The position numbers and the translations under genes were made by a program. A stretch of DNA of 16,743 nt from RGIG7111 sp036839975. Its GTDB lineage: Bacteria; Bacillota; Clostridia; Peptostreptococcales; Anaerovoracaceae. The stretch is taken from the NCBI GenBank assembly GCA_036839975.1, contig DAISVU010000026.1, forward strand, positions 1 through 16,743. Direction: 5' to 3'. How positions within the stretch are numbered: position 1 is the stretch's first letter; each line of letters opens with the position of its first letter. Shown in pieces: positions 1 to 7,684 of the stretch. Below the pieces are notes generated by a model that made no database searches, had not been told where the DNA came from, and worked only from the letters and a program-made list of their open reading frames with translations.

Positions 1-10
1 GAGTGTTTCG

Positions 11-51
11 GTAAAACCGGCAAAACACCGCTTGGCGGCGTTCTGCCGGTT
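11..51 (-). terminator. Rho-independent terminator of the LTA-synthase-like gene
   Basis: The arms 15-22 (aaccggca) and 44-51 (tgccggtt) pair perfectly. The stem continues inward with two mismatches to a 5-nt loop at 31-35. Read on the minus strand, the stem is followed by TTTTACC, so it terminates transcription leaving the gene that ends at 84. The T tract is short. Confidence 0.6.
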
Positions 52-83
52 ATTATAATAGAATTTAAAGCTGCTGATAACGA

Positions 84-2546
84 TCACTTCAGATAGAAGA
101 AATCATTAATTGTTTTCTTTCGGTCGAACATGAGATTATATTCGAGGATATTGTAGTCGTTGATGTTTTTTTTGTCATTTTCAGCGATATTTGTCATTTC
201 ACGCAGCTTGCCGTCGGTGCTCATATAGCAGGTCATGCTTATAACAGGAAGTTGCTTCTGGAGATCAAGAAGGTATTTGTTGTATCCTGTCATCTTAAGA
301 CCGGCGGTCTTGAGCATATATGATGAAAGATAGTTTGCGGACATATCCTTGGTTTCCTCCGGGATGTCATAGTTAGCCCAGATGAAGTAGGGAACAGTGT
401 ATGTATGCTTCGTATTGTTGAAATCAAGCTCACCGACATTCTTGCCGAAGGCATATTTGTAGAAGTTGTTTCCAAGCAGCGGCTGATGGTCGCCAAAGAA
501 CACTATGATCGTATTCTCCTTCTGTTTTCTGAAGTAAGTTATAAGTTTTTTTATGGCATTGTCTGATTCTTTCATGAGGTTGACAAAGTTCAGAGTCTTT
601 TCATCTGTGAGCTTTTTGTCGGTGAATTTTATGCCGTTATCGACCTTGCCCTGTTCGTTGGTATAACCGCCGTGATTTTGCATAGTAACGTTAAATGTAT
701 AAAACGGCGCGTCGGTCTTTTTACGTGTCTGTTTATAGAGCTCGATTATTTTGTCATAGGCACTTTCATCCGAGATATAGTCGCGTACATACCTCGCATT
801 TTTATAATTATTCCTGAAGTTCATACCGTCGAACCCCAGGTTAGGATATGCCGTGGTCCTGTTCCATCCGCTTGCCACAAAGGGATGATTTGCATAGTTT
901 CCTGAATAACCCTGAGCTTTTAGGGTATATGTCAGGTTAGCCGTCTTTTCATTCAGGTAATTCTTAAACGGAACGGAGCGATAAGGCAGAAATGCCAGAG
1001 TGTTGCCTGTAAGAAACTCAAATTCTGAATTCGGTGTCTGTCCGCCGAATATAGACATGTAAAGATGGCCTTTTATGGTGTTTTCTTTCAGACTGTGCGT
1101 GAAAGGTATAGGATCTTCCGATAATGGCATCTTTGTATTGAAGTTTAGATCGGCAAATGATTCGTTCATGACAGCAATGATATTCGGTGCGTTCTTGTCA
1201 GCGGCAGTTCTGCTGTCCGATGTGTATTTCTTTGCAAGCATCTGCGCTTTTGAGACTGAATAATCATCCGGTTTGTCGACTATTGTATATGTTACTGTAA
1301 GCATATAAGACAGGGCGCTGCCGTTGTCGGTATAGTTTATCGCAGGGTTGTTTAGGCGCACGGTCACCGCATTGTGAAGCGGCCAGTTGTTCACAAAGAA
1401 GAAATTATATGAAAATATGATTGCGACTGCAGCAAGACCGACAGAAATCGGCCTGAATCGCCATCTTGGACCCTTGTAGTTTTCCAGACTCAAAAGGACA
1501 GCAAGAAAAGCGGTGTAATAGATAACACCGAAGACCCAGTGCAGTGTCCATGTGAAATGATAGCTCGAGGCTACATTCATAGCTGTACGAGCACCCTGGA
1601 TATCGGCTGCTATAGATTGATATCCGCGTGCTGCGAGCAGAAACTGATTGAGCGTCCCAAAGGCGAAACCGATTGTTATGAGCAGTATGGATGAAATTTT
1701 GGTTTTATTGCATATGGCATATATAACAAGAATGATCGTCACATATATGAGCATGTTGATCCAGAAACGGTGACGCGCGTCGCGAAGCAGCGCTGCCATA
1801 TGCCCGAGAGAAGATCCTCCCGCGCACTCCACGATCCAGAATGTATAAAACGGCGCACATACAAAAAATATGCGGGAAAACAGTTTGTCCAAAACGACAG
1901 GATGTTTGCTTTTGCGGTTGAGCCTTTCCTGTATCCGCTCACGCGGTATCAGTATGAAGACCGCGGCAAGCAGTAAAAGCAGCATATATTTTAAAAAGCG
2001 CAGCGTGTGAAAATCGGTATATATATCGTTATAAGATGTATTGCCGGTCACGCTGTCCTGCCATATTTTTAATTTGCCGTTGGGGTTTTTATAATCCGAA
2101 GTTGAGAGCTTCCATGTATACGTCTCACCTTTATCTACGTCAAGATTAAGTTTGAAGGCGGTGAGTTCTTTGTTAGAGATGTCTTTGCCGTATACTTTCG
2201 CCTTTCCGACAGTGTTGTTGTCTGAATCGGTTAGAGTGACTGTCACAGAGCCTTTTGCCTGCAGCGGAACCGGATTATCGAATGTCAGCTCCAGCTGCTG
2301 AAGATGAGTTCTCTTTGCTTTAAAAGAACCGGTTACAGCCGACGAATCCGTCACTTCGGTTTTTTTTGTCTTACCTGCAGCAGCCTGGTGTTTTATTACG
2401 GTGCGCTTAACGAACAGACTGCTTTGAGTTATTGCAAATACCGCACATGCGAGCAACAGAAGAACAGGAATGATCCTGCGTGCGGTCAGGTAGCGCGTCT
2501 CCTGATCTTTTGTTTTTGCTTTAATTTTATATTTGTTTTCACGCAT
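84..2546 (-). CDS. LTA synthase family membrane sulfatase-fold protein (phosphoglycerol transferase-like)
   Basis: Polytopic membrane enzyme of the LtaS/alkaline phosphatase superfamily (COG1368 type), expected to transfer phosphoglycerol or a similar alcohol phosphate from a lipid donor outside the membrane. I chose the ATG at 2546 (820 aa) because AGGTG lies about 5 nt upstream; a GTG at 2558 is in frame but falls inside that ribosome binding site region. Numbering from the GTG: TM1 about 28-45, an extracytoplasmic beta-rich stretch about 50-180, then TM segments near 187-205, 228-245, 265-283, 288-310, 340-357 and 372-390. The catalytic domain runs from about 457 to the end, with MNESF (E466), FGGQTPNSEF (candidate nucleophile T508), MQNHGGYT and GDHQPLLG (D690, H691). 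These match the metal-binding and nucleophile motifs of the family. The roughly 130-residue loop after TM1 is not in classical LtaS. It is divergent from the cytidylyltransferase at 2680. The exact polymer substrate is unknown. Confidence 0.88.
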   Translation of the reverse strand: MRENKYKIKAKTKDQETRYLTARRIIPVLLLLACAVFAITQSSLFVKRTVIKHQAAAGKTKKTEVTDSSAVTGSFKAKRTHLQQLELTFDNPVPLQAKGSVTVTLTDSDNNTVGKAKVYGKDISNKELTAFKLNLDVDKGETYTWKLSTSDYKNPNGKLKIWQDSVTGNTSYNDIYTDFHTLRFLKYMLLLLLAAVFILIPRERIQERLNRKSKHPVVLDKLFSRIFFVCAPFYTFWIVECAGGSSLGHMAALLRDARHRFWINMLIYVTIILVIYAICNKTKISSILLITIGFAFGTLNQFLLAARGYQSIAADIQGARTAMNVASSYHFTWTLHWVFGVIYYTAFLAVLLSLENYKGPRWRFRPISVGLAAVAIIFSYNFFFVNNWPLHNAVTVRLNNPAINYTDNGSALSYMLTVTYTIVDKPDDYSVSKAQMLAKKYTSDSRTAADKNAPNIIAVMNESFADLNFNTKMPLSEDPIPFTHSLKENTIKGHLYMSIFGGQTPNSEFEFLTGNTLAFLPYRSVPFKNYLNEKTANLTYTLKAQGYSGNYANHPFVASGWNRTTAYPNLGFDGMNFRNNYKNARYVRDYISDESAYDKIIELYKQTRKKTDAPFYTFNVTMQNHGGYTNEQGKVDNGIKFTDKKLTDEKTLNFVNLMKESDNAIKKLITYFRKQKENTIIVFFGDHQPLLGNNFYKYAFGKNVGELDFNNTKHTYTVPYFIWANYDIPEETKDMSANYLSSYMLKTAGLKMTGYNKYLLDLQKQLPVISMTCYMSTDGKLREMTNIAENDKKNINDYNILEYNLMFDRKKTINDFFYLK

Positions 2547-2565
2547 TAAACACCTCACATAAAAT

Positions 2566-2594
2566 TTGATTATTGATAAATTTCATTATATAAT
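2566..2594 (+). promoter_or_regulatory. Divergent promoter for the cytidylyltransferase gene run
   Basis: TTGATT (2566-2571), 17 nt, TATAAT (2589-2594). The predicted start is near 2601, leaving a leader of about 79 nt before the ATG at 2680. The two divergent -10 boxes share 2589-2590, so two RNA polymerases probably cannot occupy both at once. Confidence 0.7.
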
Positions 2595-2613
2595 AAGTAT
2601 TCATTATTTGCAA
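2585..2613 (-). promoter_or_regulatory. Promoter of the LTA-synthase-like gene
   Basis: On the minus strand TTGCAA (2613-2608) and a perfect TATAAT (2590-2585) are separated by 17 nt. The predicted transcript starts near 2578, about 32 nt before the ATG at 2546. The -10 box overlaps the -10 of the divergent plus-strand promoter by two bases. Confidence 0.75.
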
Positions 2614-2679
2614 ATTAAACGCGTGCTGTACAAGTGAAGTGATTGAAGCACATACAAATACTCAAAGGAGTGCATCTGT

Positions 2680-3384
2680 ATGATATTTGTATTGATCCTT
2701 GCAGGAGGCACCGGTTCACGCATGGGCGCGGAAAACCCAAAGCAGTTTCTGGAGATCGAAGGCAAGTCGATAGTGGGATATACAGTGGAAACGTTTACGG
2801 ACAACAGCAGGATTGACGGAATCATAGTCCTTGTTCCCGATGAATGGATCGGTTATACAAGGAATATTATTGCGCGAGATGTTCGGGGCGCAGGCATGAT
2901 TGATGTGATTGGAGGCGGGATGCTTCGCAATGATACGATCATATGCGGGATAGATCATATAGAAAAAAAGTACGGACTTGATGAAAACACGATGCTGCTG
3001 ACACACGATGCGGCGAGACCGTTTGTAACAAGGGGGATAATTGATGCCAACATCGACGCACTGAATACATATTCATCGTGCGGAACTGTCATACCTGCAA
3101 CGGATACGATGATATACAGCAGAGACGGAATCAGCGTCGATGCAGTTCCGGACAGGACAAAGCTTTACAGAGCTCAGACGCCGCAGTCATTTCATGCTTT
3201 GAAATTCAGAGATATCTACAAAACGCTTTCCGCAGCTGAAAAGGCTGAGCTTACAGACGCGACCGGAGTATTTGTGATGAAAGGTGAAAAAGTCGGACTC
3301 GTAAGAGGAGCTCTTCAGAATATCAAGATAACCTATCCGGAAGATCTCAATACTGCGGAAAGTATATTGAGCAGCAGACGATGA
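2680..3384 (+). CDS. IspD/TarI-family cytidylyltransferase (probably a polyol-phosphate CTP transferase)
   Basis: 234-aa soluble nucleotidyltransferase that joins CTP and a polyol phosphate to make a CDP-alcohol. Visible motifs: LAGGTGSRMG (7-16) with PKQFL (20-24) for CTP binding, HDAARPF (109-115), ATDT (140-143), RAQTPQSF (164-171), and the C-terminal QNIKITYPEDL (213-223). AAGGAG lies 9 nt before the ATG. IspD (methylerythritol phosphate pathway) and TarI (ribitol 5-phosphate, teichoic acid) share these motifs. The C-terminal half (LYRAQTPQSF, then EKAELTDATGVFVMKG) reads more like TarI. The neighbours (LTA-synthase-like gene, glycerophosphodiesterase, amidase) also favour an envelope role, and no ispF follows. 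The family is certain; the substrate is inferred. Confidence 0.88.
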   Translation: MIFVLILAGGTGSRMGAENPKQFLEIEGKSIVGYTVETFTDNSRIDGIIVLVPDEWIGYTRNIIARDVRGAGMIDVIGGGMLRNDTIICGIDHIEKKYGLDENTMLLTHDAARPFVTRGIIDANIDALNTYSSCGTVIPATDTMIYSRDGISVDAVPDRTKLYRAQTPQSFHALKFRDIYKTLSAAEKAELTDATGVFVMKGEKVGLVRGALQNIKITYPEDLNTAESILSSRR

Positions 3385-3424
3385 CGTATATGCTTATCTC
3401 AAAAAGGCGGAGAGGAACTTAGAA

Positions 3425-3454
3425 ATGCAGAAATCTGCAGAGAATCAAAAATGA
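3425..3454 (+). other. Possible 9-codon leader ORF overlapping the next start (ATGA)
   Basis: The ATG at 3425 has a good ribosome binding site (GGAGAGGA, 3409-3416) and encodes MQKSAENQK. Its TGA (3452-3454) overlaps the ATG of the phosphodiesterase gene at 3451, whose own ribosome binding site is weak. This layout would permit translational coupling. It may be chance; there is no conservation evidence here. Confidence 0.25.
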
Positions 3455-5229
3455 TTACAAAAAAACACAAAATCAGAATGCCGGTCGCATTTCTGACAGC
3501 TTTCGTACTGCTTAACGTATTGCCGACATTTGCATTATCTGCAGACGGCGATTTATCGAAAGACCCTCAGGCTGCGCATGCAGAAATTGAAGACACTGCT
3601 AAAGAGACGGCGGAAGAAAAGCAGGCGGATGCAGTGCTTGCAAAAAAGATAGTATGGATCGGCAGTCTGAAACAGCGGACTGTTCCAAAGGGAAAAAGCT
3701 GCGTACTGCGTACCAAAGTGTATCCTGCAGGGGCTCTAAACAAGGTCAGGTATTCCGTGTCAAACAGAAAAATCGCGACTGTAAACAGCAAAGGGGTTGT
3801 AAAGTCAAGAAAAAACGGCGTTTGTACTGTAAAAGCCACTGCGGCGGACGGCAGCGGCAAAAGCATCAAATGCAGGATCTATGTAGGTAAAAAAGTAAGA
3901 GCGCTGAAATGGAAAAATGCAAATAAGATAAAGACGATATACAAAGGCAGGAAATGCAACTTCAATACAAGAACAGTACCGGCCGGAGCGGCATATAGAA
4001 AGGTAAGATATACCTCATTAAATACCGATGTGGCGGCAGTATCCCGTGCAGGAGTCGTTAAAGCAAAGAAAAACGGCATAACTATCATCACAGCAACTGC
4101 AAGAGACGGGTCAAATAAAAAAGTCAGATGCAGGGTAACTGTGAAGACGCTTGTTAAAAAGATTACACTGAGATCTACAAGCCAAACATGTATTGCAGGC
4201 AAGAAGCTTAAGATAAAACGAACCATATCACCTGCCGATGTAAGCAATAGAAAGGTGGCATACTACAGCAGCAATAAGAAAATAGCAACGGTATCAAAAT
4301 ACACCGGCGTTGTCATGGGCAGAAAGAAAGGTAAAGTTACGATCACGGCGAAAGCGATGGATGGCAGCGGGAAACGAGCCGGGATGACCGTTTATATTGA
4401 AAAGGCAAGCGCGGTAAAGGCTCTTAAGCTCACTGCACACAGGGGCGCATCGAGCATACTTCCGGAAAACACAATCCAGGCATTTCAAAAAGCGGCGGAG
4501 CTCGGATACGATGCAATCGAAACAGACATACGCGAAGTAGAAACATTTTACAGCTCAAGAAATGAACAGGACGCGTCAAAGGCGGCAGACGGGCATATAA
4601 ATGCAGAAAGTACAGAAACATCAACGGAGTTTATACTTATGCATGATTCAAATATCCGGCGAATGACAGGCGTTGATCTGGATGTACGCAAACTTACAGA
4701 AGAAAATATCAGCAGATATCCAATTAACGGAGGGAACGGTAACATCGGTACTGCGGGTACATATAAGATACCGGTGCTTAAAGAATACATAGATATTGCC
4801 AAAACAAACGGTACAGACATGGAAATAGATATCAAGGACAGCGATATAACGGAAGAAGGAGCGGAAAAGCTTTTGGATCTGCTTTCCGAAGAACAGGTGC
4901 TTGAAAAAGCGAATATTATAAGTTTTCATGCAGGGTCGTTGGAAGTGATACATAAAACTATGCTTAGGACGGGGCGCAGCGGCATAAGATTTTCTTATGT
5001 TTTCGGAAATTACAATTATTCAAAAGAGAGCTTCAGCCGGGCACTGAATACAAATTATATAAGTGTTATAAATTTGCAATCAAAGCTTGTTACAGAAAAC
5101 AACATACGAAAAATAAAAGCTGCCGGTAAAAGTGTGCAGGTGTGGACCGTGGATGACGTTGGGAAGGCTCTCGATCTTAAGCGTAAAGGTGTAGGCAGCA
5201 TAACCACAAATGGACTTGTCGGTTTGTGA
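3451..5229 (+). CDS. Secreted glycerophosphodiester phosphodiesterase with three Ig-like (BIG2-type) repeats
   Basis: 592-aa exported protein. A signal peptide (KKHKIR, then a hydrophobic stretch to about residue 30) precedes an acidic linker. Three repeats of about 83 residues follow (about 66-145, 148-231, 234-317). Each carries a K/R-V-x-Y, (K)IATV/VAAV, GVV, K(K/N)G, A-x-DGS pattern typical of bacterial Ig-like group 2 domains, and all are very rich in Lys and Arg. The C-terminal domain (about 325-592) is a GlpQ/UgpQ-type phosphodiesterase, with HRGA (H330, R331), PENT (E339), ETDI (E357, D359), HDSN (H398, D399), EIDIKD (E458, D460), FHAG (H493) and VWTVDD (W565). It would cleave glycerophosphodiesters into alcohol and glycerol 3-phosphate at the cell surface. 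An insertion of about 20 extra residues sits between ETDI and the HD motif. No LPXTG anchor is seen. It is 66 bp after the cytidylyltransferase with no terminator between, so it is probably cotranscribed. The only plausible upstream start is 3451. Confidence 0.9.
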   Translation: MITKKHKIRMPVAFLTAFVLLNVLPTFALSADGDLSKDPQAAHAEIEDTAKETAEEKQADAVLAKKIVWIGSLKQRTVPKGKSCVLRTKVYPAGALNKVRYSVSNRKIATVNSKGVVKSRKNGVCTVKATAADGSGKSIKCRIYVGKKVRALKWKNANKIKTIYKGRKCNFNTRTVPAGAAYRKVRYTSLNTDVAAVSRAGVVKAKKNGITIITATARDGSNKKVRCRVTVKTLVKKITLRSTSQTCIAGKKLKIKRTISPADVSNRKVAYYSSNKKIATVSKYTGVVMGRKKGKVTITAKAMDGSGKRAGMTVYIEKASAVKALKLTAHRGASSILPENTIQAFQKAAELGYDAIETDIREVETFYSSRNEQDASKAADGHINAESTETSTEFILMHDSNIRRMTGVDLDVRKLTEENISRYPINGGNGNIGTAGTYKIPVLKEYIDIAKTNGTDMEIDIKDSDITEEGAEKLLDLLSEEQVLEKANIISFHAGSLEVIHKTMLRTGRSGIRFSYVFGNYNYSKESFSRALNTNYISVINLQSKLVTENNIRKIKAAGKSVQVWTVDDVGKALDLKRKGVGSITTNGLVGL

Positions 5230-5318
5230 TCACAGTGACGGATATTACGGATCGGATGGAACGAATATGCTGAAAAAAAGGCCGGAACTTAAATGAACAT
5301 GCATGAGAAAGGACAGTG

Positions 5319-5945
5319 ATGCAGGTGGCGAGGAAATCCCGCGCATCAGTTAAAAAAGCGAAAAGACGAAAAAGATGGGCGGTGACCGTTATGCTTTTGA
5401 TCATAGCGGGCGCGTGTATATGGTCGATGATGAACCTTGGACATCCGGATCCCAGGAATATCAAAGCACCTGACTGGATCACGCAGGATATAATCGCCAA
5501 GGACGGACATTCGCGTTCAGGACTTGAGGTTGCCCGAGTAAATGATATAGTAGTGCACTATGTTGCAAACCCCGGAAGCTCGGCAAAGGACAACAGGGAT
5601 TATTTCAATTCTTCAAAGTCAAATGTAAGCGCACATTTTGTGGTGGGCTTAAAGGGTGAGATCATTCAGTGCGTTCCTATGTATGAGCAGTCTTCCGCAT
5701 CAAATCAGAGGAATCCCGACACTATATCTATCGAGGTGTGTCATCCGGACATTACAGGTGAATTTTCTGTACCTTCATACAATTCTCTTGTTAAGCTGCT
5801 AGTATGGCTTTGTCAGGAGTACAATCTGGATGAAGACAATATCATACGTCACTACGATGTGACAGGTAAAAATTGTCCGAAGTTTTATGTGGAGCATCCG
5901 GAAGAATGGGCGCAGCTCAAGCAGTATGTTAAGGAGCGCCTGTAG
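5319..5945 (+). CDS. Membrane-anchored N-acetylmuramoyl-L-alanine amidase (Amidase_2 family)
   Basis: About 208-aa zinc hydrolase that cuts the amide bond between N-acetylmuramic acid and L-alanine in peptidoglycan. A basic N-terminus (KKAKRRKR) leads into one membrane segment (about 21-39), placing the enzyme outside the cell. Amidase_2/T7-lysozyme features, numbered from the GTG at 5316: HYVAN (H81), SIEVCHP (E140), RHYDVTGKNCP (H179, C187), where H81, H179 and C187 are the expected Zn ligands. I prefer the ATG at 5319 because AAAGGA (5308-5313) is 5 nt away, while the GTG at 5316 is only 2 nt away. It is the last gene of the plus-strand envelope run, 89 bp after the phosphodiesterase. No wall-binding repeats are present, so the enzyme is short and acts close to the membrane. 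Confidence 0.88.
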   Translation: MQVARKSRASVKKAKRRKRWAVTVMLLIIAGACIWSMMNLGHPDPRNIKAPDWITQDIIAKDGHSRSGLEVARVNDIVVHYVANPGSSAKDNRDYFNSSKSNVSAHFVVGLKGEIIQCVPMYEQSSASNQRNPDTISIEVCHPDITGEFSVPSYNSLVKLLVWLCQEYNLDEDNIIRHYDVTGKNCPKFYVEHPEEWAQLKQYVKERL

Positions 5946-5987
5946 AACATGAGAAATACAATAAAAATAAATGTGTTTTTTGCAGCG

Positions 5988-6012
5988 AAAAGCTGCCGCG
6001 TCGGGCGGCAGC
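5988..6012 (-). terminator. Rho-independent terminator, distal of two after leuB
   Basis: Perfect 8-bp GC-rich stem: gctgccgc (5992-5999) and gcggcagc (6005-6012) with a 5-nt loop. On the minus strand it is followed by TTTT (5991-5988). Orientation and T run fit leuB transcription. On the plus strand no T run follows. Confidence 0.65.
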
Positions 6013-6056
6013 CCTGTATTCTCGATTAAGACAGCGGTATGATGACCGGGGTCTGC

Positions 6057-6078
6057 AAAAGCCGGCTGTCCGGCTTTA
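6057..6078 (-). terminator. Rho-independent terminator between convergent amidase and leuB genes
   Basis: Perfect 8-bp stem: aaagccgg (6058-6065) and ccggcttt (6070-6077) with a 4-nt loop. On the minus strand the T run is CTTTTGC, directly after leuB. On the plus strand it reads CTTTAAT, so it may also stop amidase transcription. Confidence 0.7.
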
Positions 6079-6096
6079 ATTGTGAGAGAGGGCTGA

Positions 6097-7191
6097 TTAC
6101 ACAGCCTGTATATTCTCTAATATCAGCTTGCCGGCCTTTTTTGTTCCGACCATCGTACAGACACCGGGATTTTTTTCGTTAAGCATCAGGTCAGGTGTCC
6201 TGTATTTTGCTTCAAGTGTTTTTTTTACGGCATTTTCAATATCGTCTGCCGCATCTTTCATTCCAACTGTATATCTAAGCATCATTGCGATCGAAAGTAT
6301 CATTGCCATAGGATTCGCTTTATCCTGCCCCGCTATGTCAGGCGCGCTTCCGTGTACGGGCTCATACATCCCGAAGTTCCCCTTCGCGAGGCTTGCGGAC
6401 GGGAGCATCCCGATCGATCCCGTCACCTGGCTTGCTCCGTCAGAAAGTATGTCGCCGAACATGTTGGTGGTAACGATTACATCAAACTGCCGCGGATCCC
6501 TGATTATCTGCATGACGGCGTTGTCGGCATACTGATGGTTGAGTTCGATCTCAGGATAATCCTTTGCGGCCTCTTTAACTACGCTTCTCCAGAGGCGAGA
6601 GCTTTCAAGTACATTTGCTTTGTCGACACTGGTTACTTTTTTATTTCTTTTCATTGCCATGTCAAATGCGACAATTGCAATACGCTTTATCTCCTCTACC
6701 GAGTACTGTTCCACGTCATAAGCGGCTTCGCCCATGTCGGTCTGTTTGCGACCTTTTTCTCCAAAGTATATGCCGCCTGTCAGTTCCCGAACAACGACCA
6801 GATCAAGCCCGCCCTTTATGAGTTCAGGCTTCAGCGGACATGCTTCAGCAAGCTCTTCAAAAAGTATTGCCGGTCTCAGGTTGGCAAAAAGAGCAAGTTC
6901 TTTTCTTAACCCGAGCAGCGCGGCTTCAGGTCGTGTATCACCGCCGAGGTCGTCCCATTTCGGCCCGCCTACCGCACCCAAAAGCACGGCATCGCTTTCT
7001 TTGCACCTTGCAACGGTATCTGCCGGCAGCGGTTCGCCCAGTTGATCTATTGCGCATCCGCCGGCTTGCAGTTTGGTGCAGGCGAATTCGCAGTCATACT
7101 TTCTGCCGATCTTTTCAAGCACCTTCAGCGCTTCATCCATTACCTCAGGGCCTATGCCGTCACCCGGCACTACTGCTATGTTATATTTCAT
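6097..7191 (-). CDS. leuB: 3-isopropylmalate dehydrogenase
   Basis: 364-aa NAD-dependent beta-decarboxylating dehydrogenase of leucine synthesis, converting 3-isopropylmalate to 2-oxoisocaproate in the cytosol. Motifs: VVPGDGIGPEV (7-17), GAVGGPKWD (72-80), substrate arginines R96, R106 and R135 (RELTGGIYFG), Y142, K191 in VDKANVLE, D223, D247 and D251 in NMFGDILSDGAS, and EPVHGSAPDIAG (277-288) for NAD. The start at 7191 is chosen because GGGAGGAA (7198-7205) is correctly placed. An in-frame start at 7242 exists, but it lies at the predicted transcription start and would add 17 unrelated residues. The gene stands alone here, without leuA or leuCD. The leader is only about 50 nt, too short for a T-box. 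Confidence 0.95.
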   Translation of the reverse strand: MKYNIAVVPGDGIGPEVMDEALKVLEKIGRKYDCEFACTKLQAGGCAIDQLGEPLPADTVARCKESDAVLLGAVGGPKWDDLGGDTRPEAALLGLRKELALFANLRPAILFEELAEACPLKPELIKGGLDLVVVRELTGGIYFGEKGRKQTDMGEAAYDVEQYSVEEIKRIAIVAFDMAMKRNKKVTSVDKANVLESSRLWRSVVKEAAKDYPEIELNHQYADNAVMQIIRDPRQFDVIVTTNMFGDILSDGASQVTGSIGMLPSASLAKGNFGMYEPVHGSAPDIAGQDKANPMAMILSIAMMLRYTVGMKDAADDIENAVKKTLEAKYRTPDLMLNEKNPGVCTMVGTKKAGKLILENIQAV

Positions 7192-7247
7192 TTTATATTC
7201 CTCCCAGATCATCAGAAACTGTCCATTGAATGCTGAAACCATAATCT

Positions 7248-7276
7248 AGTATAAAGCGACAATCCTGCATTTGCAA
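7248..7276 (-). promoter_or_regulatory. Promoter of leuB
   Basis: On the minus strand TTGCAA (7276-7271), 17 nt, TATACT (7253-7248). The predicted start is near 7241, leaving a leader of about 50 nt. The stretch 7277-7444 between this promoter and the rplM promoter shows no gene or clear site. Confidence 0.65.
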
Positions 7277-7444
7277 GGATGACAGCAAATAAAACGGCAT
7301 GAAGACAAAATTATTGCGGACATGTAAGCAGTATATTTTATGACTTCAGAACAAAAATGATTGTAAACTTTAAGAGGTTCTCATATTCTTAAAAACATAA
7401 AAATCAAACTGAAGCAGTGTGTTCCGAAAAGTTATTTAAAATAC

Positions 7445-7474
7445 TTGACTTTGCAGGCTTTACAGTGGTAGACT
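7445..7474 (+). promoter_or_regulatory. Promoter of the rplM-rpsI operon
   Basis: TTGACT (7445-7450), 18 nt, TAGACT (7469-7474). The predicted transcription start is near 7481, giving a long leader of about 200 nt before rplM. Confidence 0.65.
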
Positions 7475-7480
7475 AACTTC

Positions 7481-7678
7481 ATGCCGCATGGAGACGGCAC
7501 GGCGCAGGATGAAAAACGTCCGTTACGCCGAAGCTGATTATTCAGCAAGTACCGAAAAAGATCTTTGATGCAATGAAGCAGAAGATTCCAGTAGGTACGG
7601 CCGAAAAAGATCTTCAGTCCGGAGTGAGCAATTATTCATTTCGGGACCGAATTAAAGAGGTGAGTAGGCAGAAAGGAA
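7481..7678 (+). promoter_or_regulatory. Long structured 5' leader of rplM (candidate ribosomal-protein leader)
   Basis: About 200 nt between promoter and gene with no convincing ORF. Visible structure includes a TGCCG/CGGCA hairpin just after the start, a CGGCG/CGCCG stem enclosing GGA/TCC, and a 14-bp direct repeat (ccgaaaaagatctt) at 7552-7565 and 7601-7614. Structured leaders before rplM that mediate autoregulation are known in Bacillota (L13 leader family). I cannot confirm a match to that consensus. Confidence 0.45.
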
Positions 7679-7684
7679 ATGAGG

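Noticed and set aside
2680..3384. Assignment as a definite isoprenoid ispD
   Set aside because: The motifs do not separate IspD from TarI. The C-terminal half and the envelope neighbours favour TarI-like activity, so only the family is named.
6352..7236. Several long plus-strand frames across leuB
   Set aside because: They are antisense shadows of leuB, lack ribosome binding sites, and encode no recognisable protein.
7192..7247. T-box or leucine leader attenuator upstream of leuB
   Set aside because: The predicted leader is only about 50 nt and contains no leucine-codon run or large hairpin.
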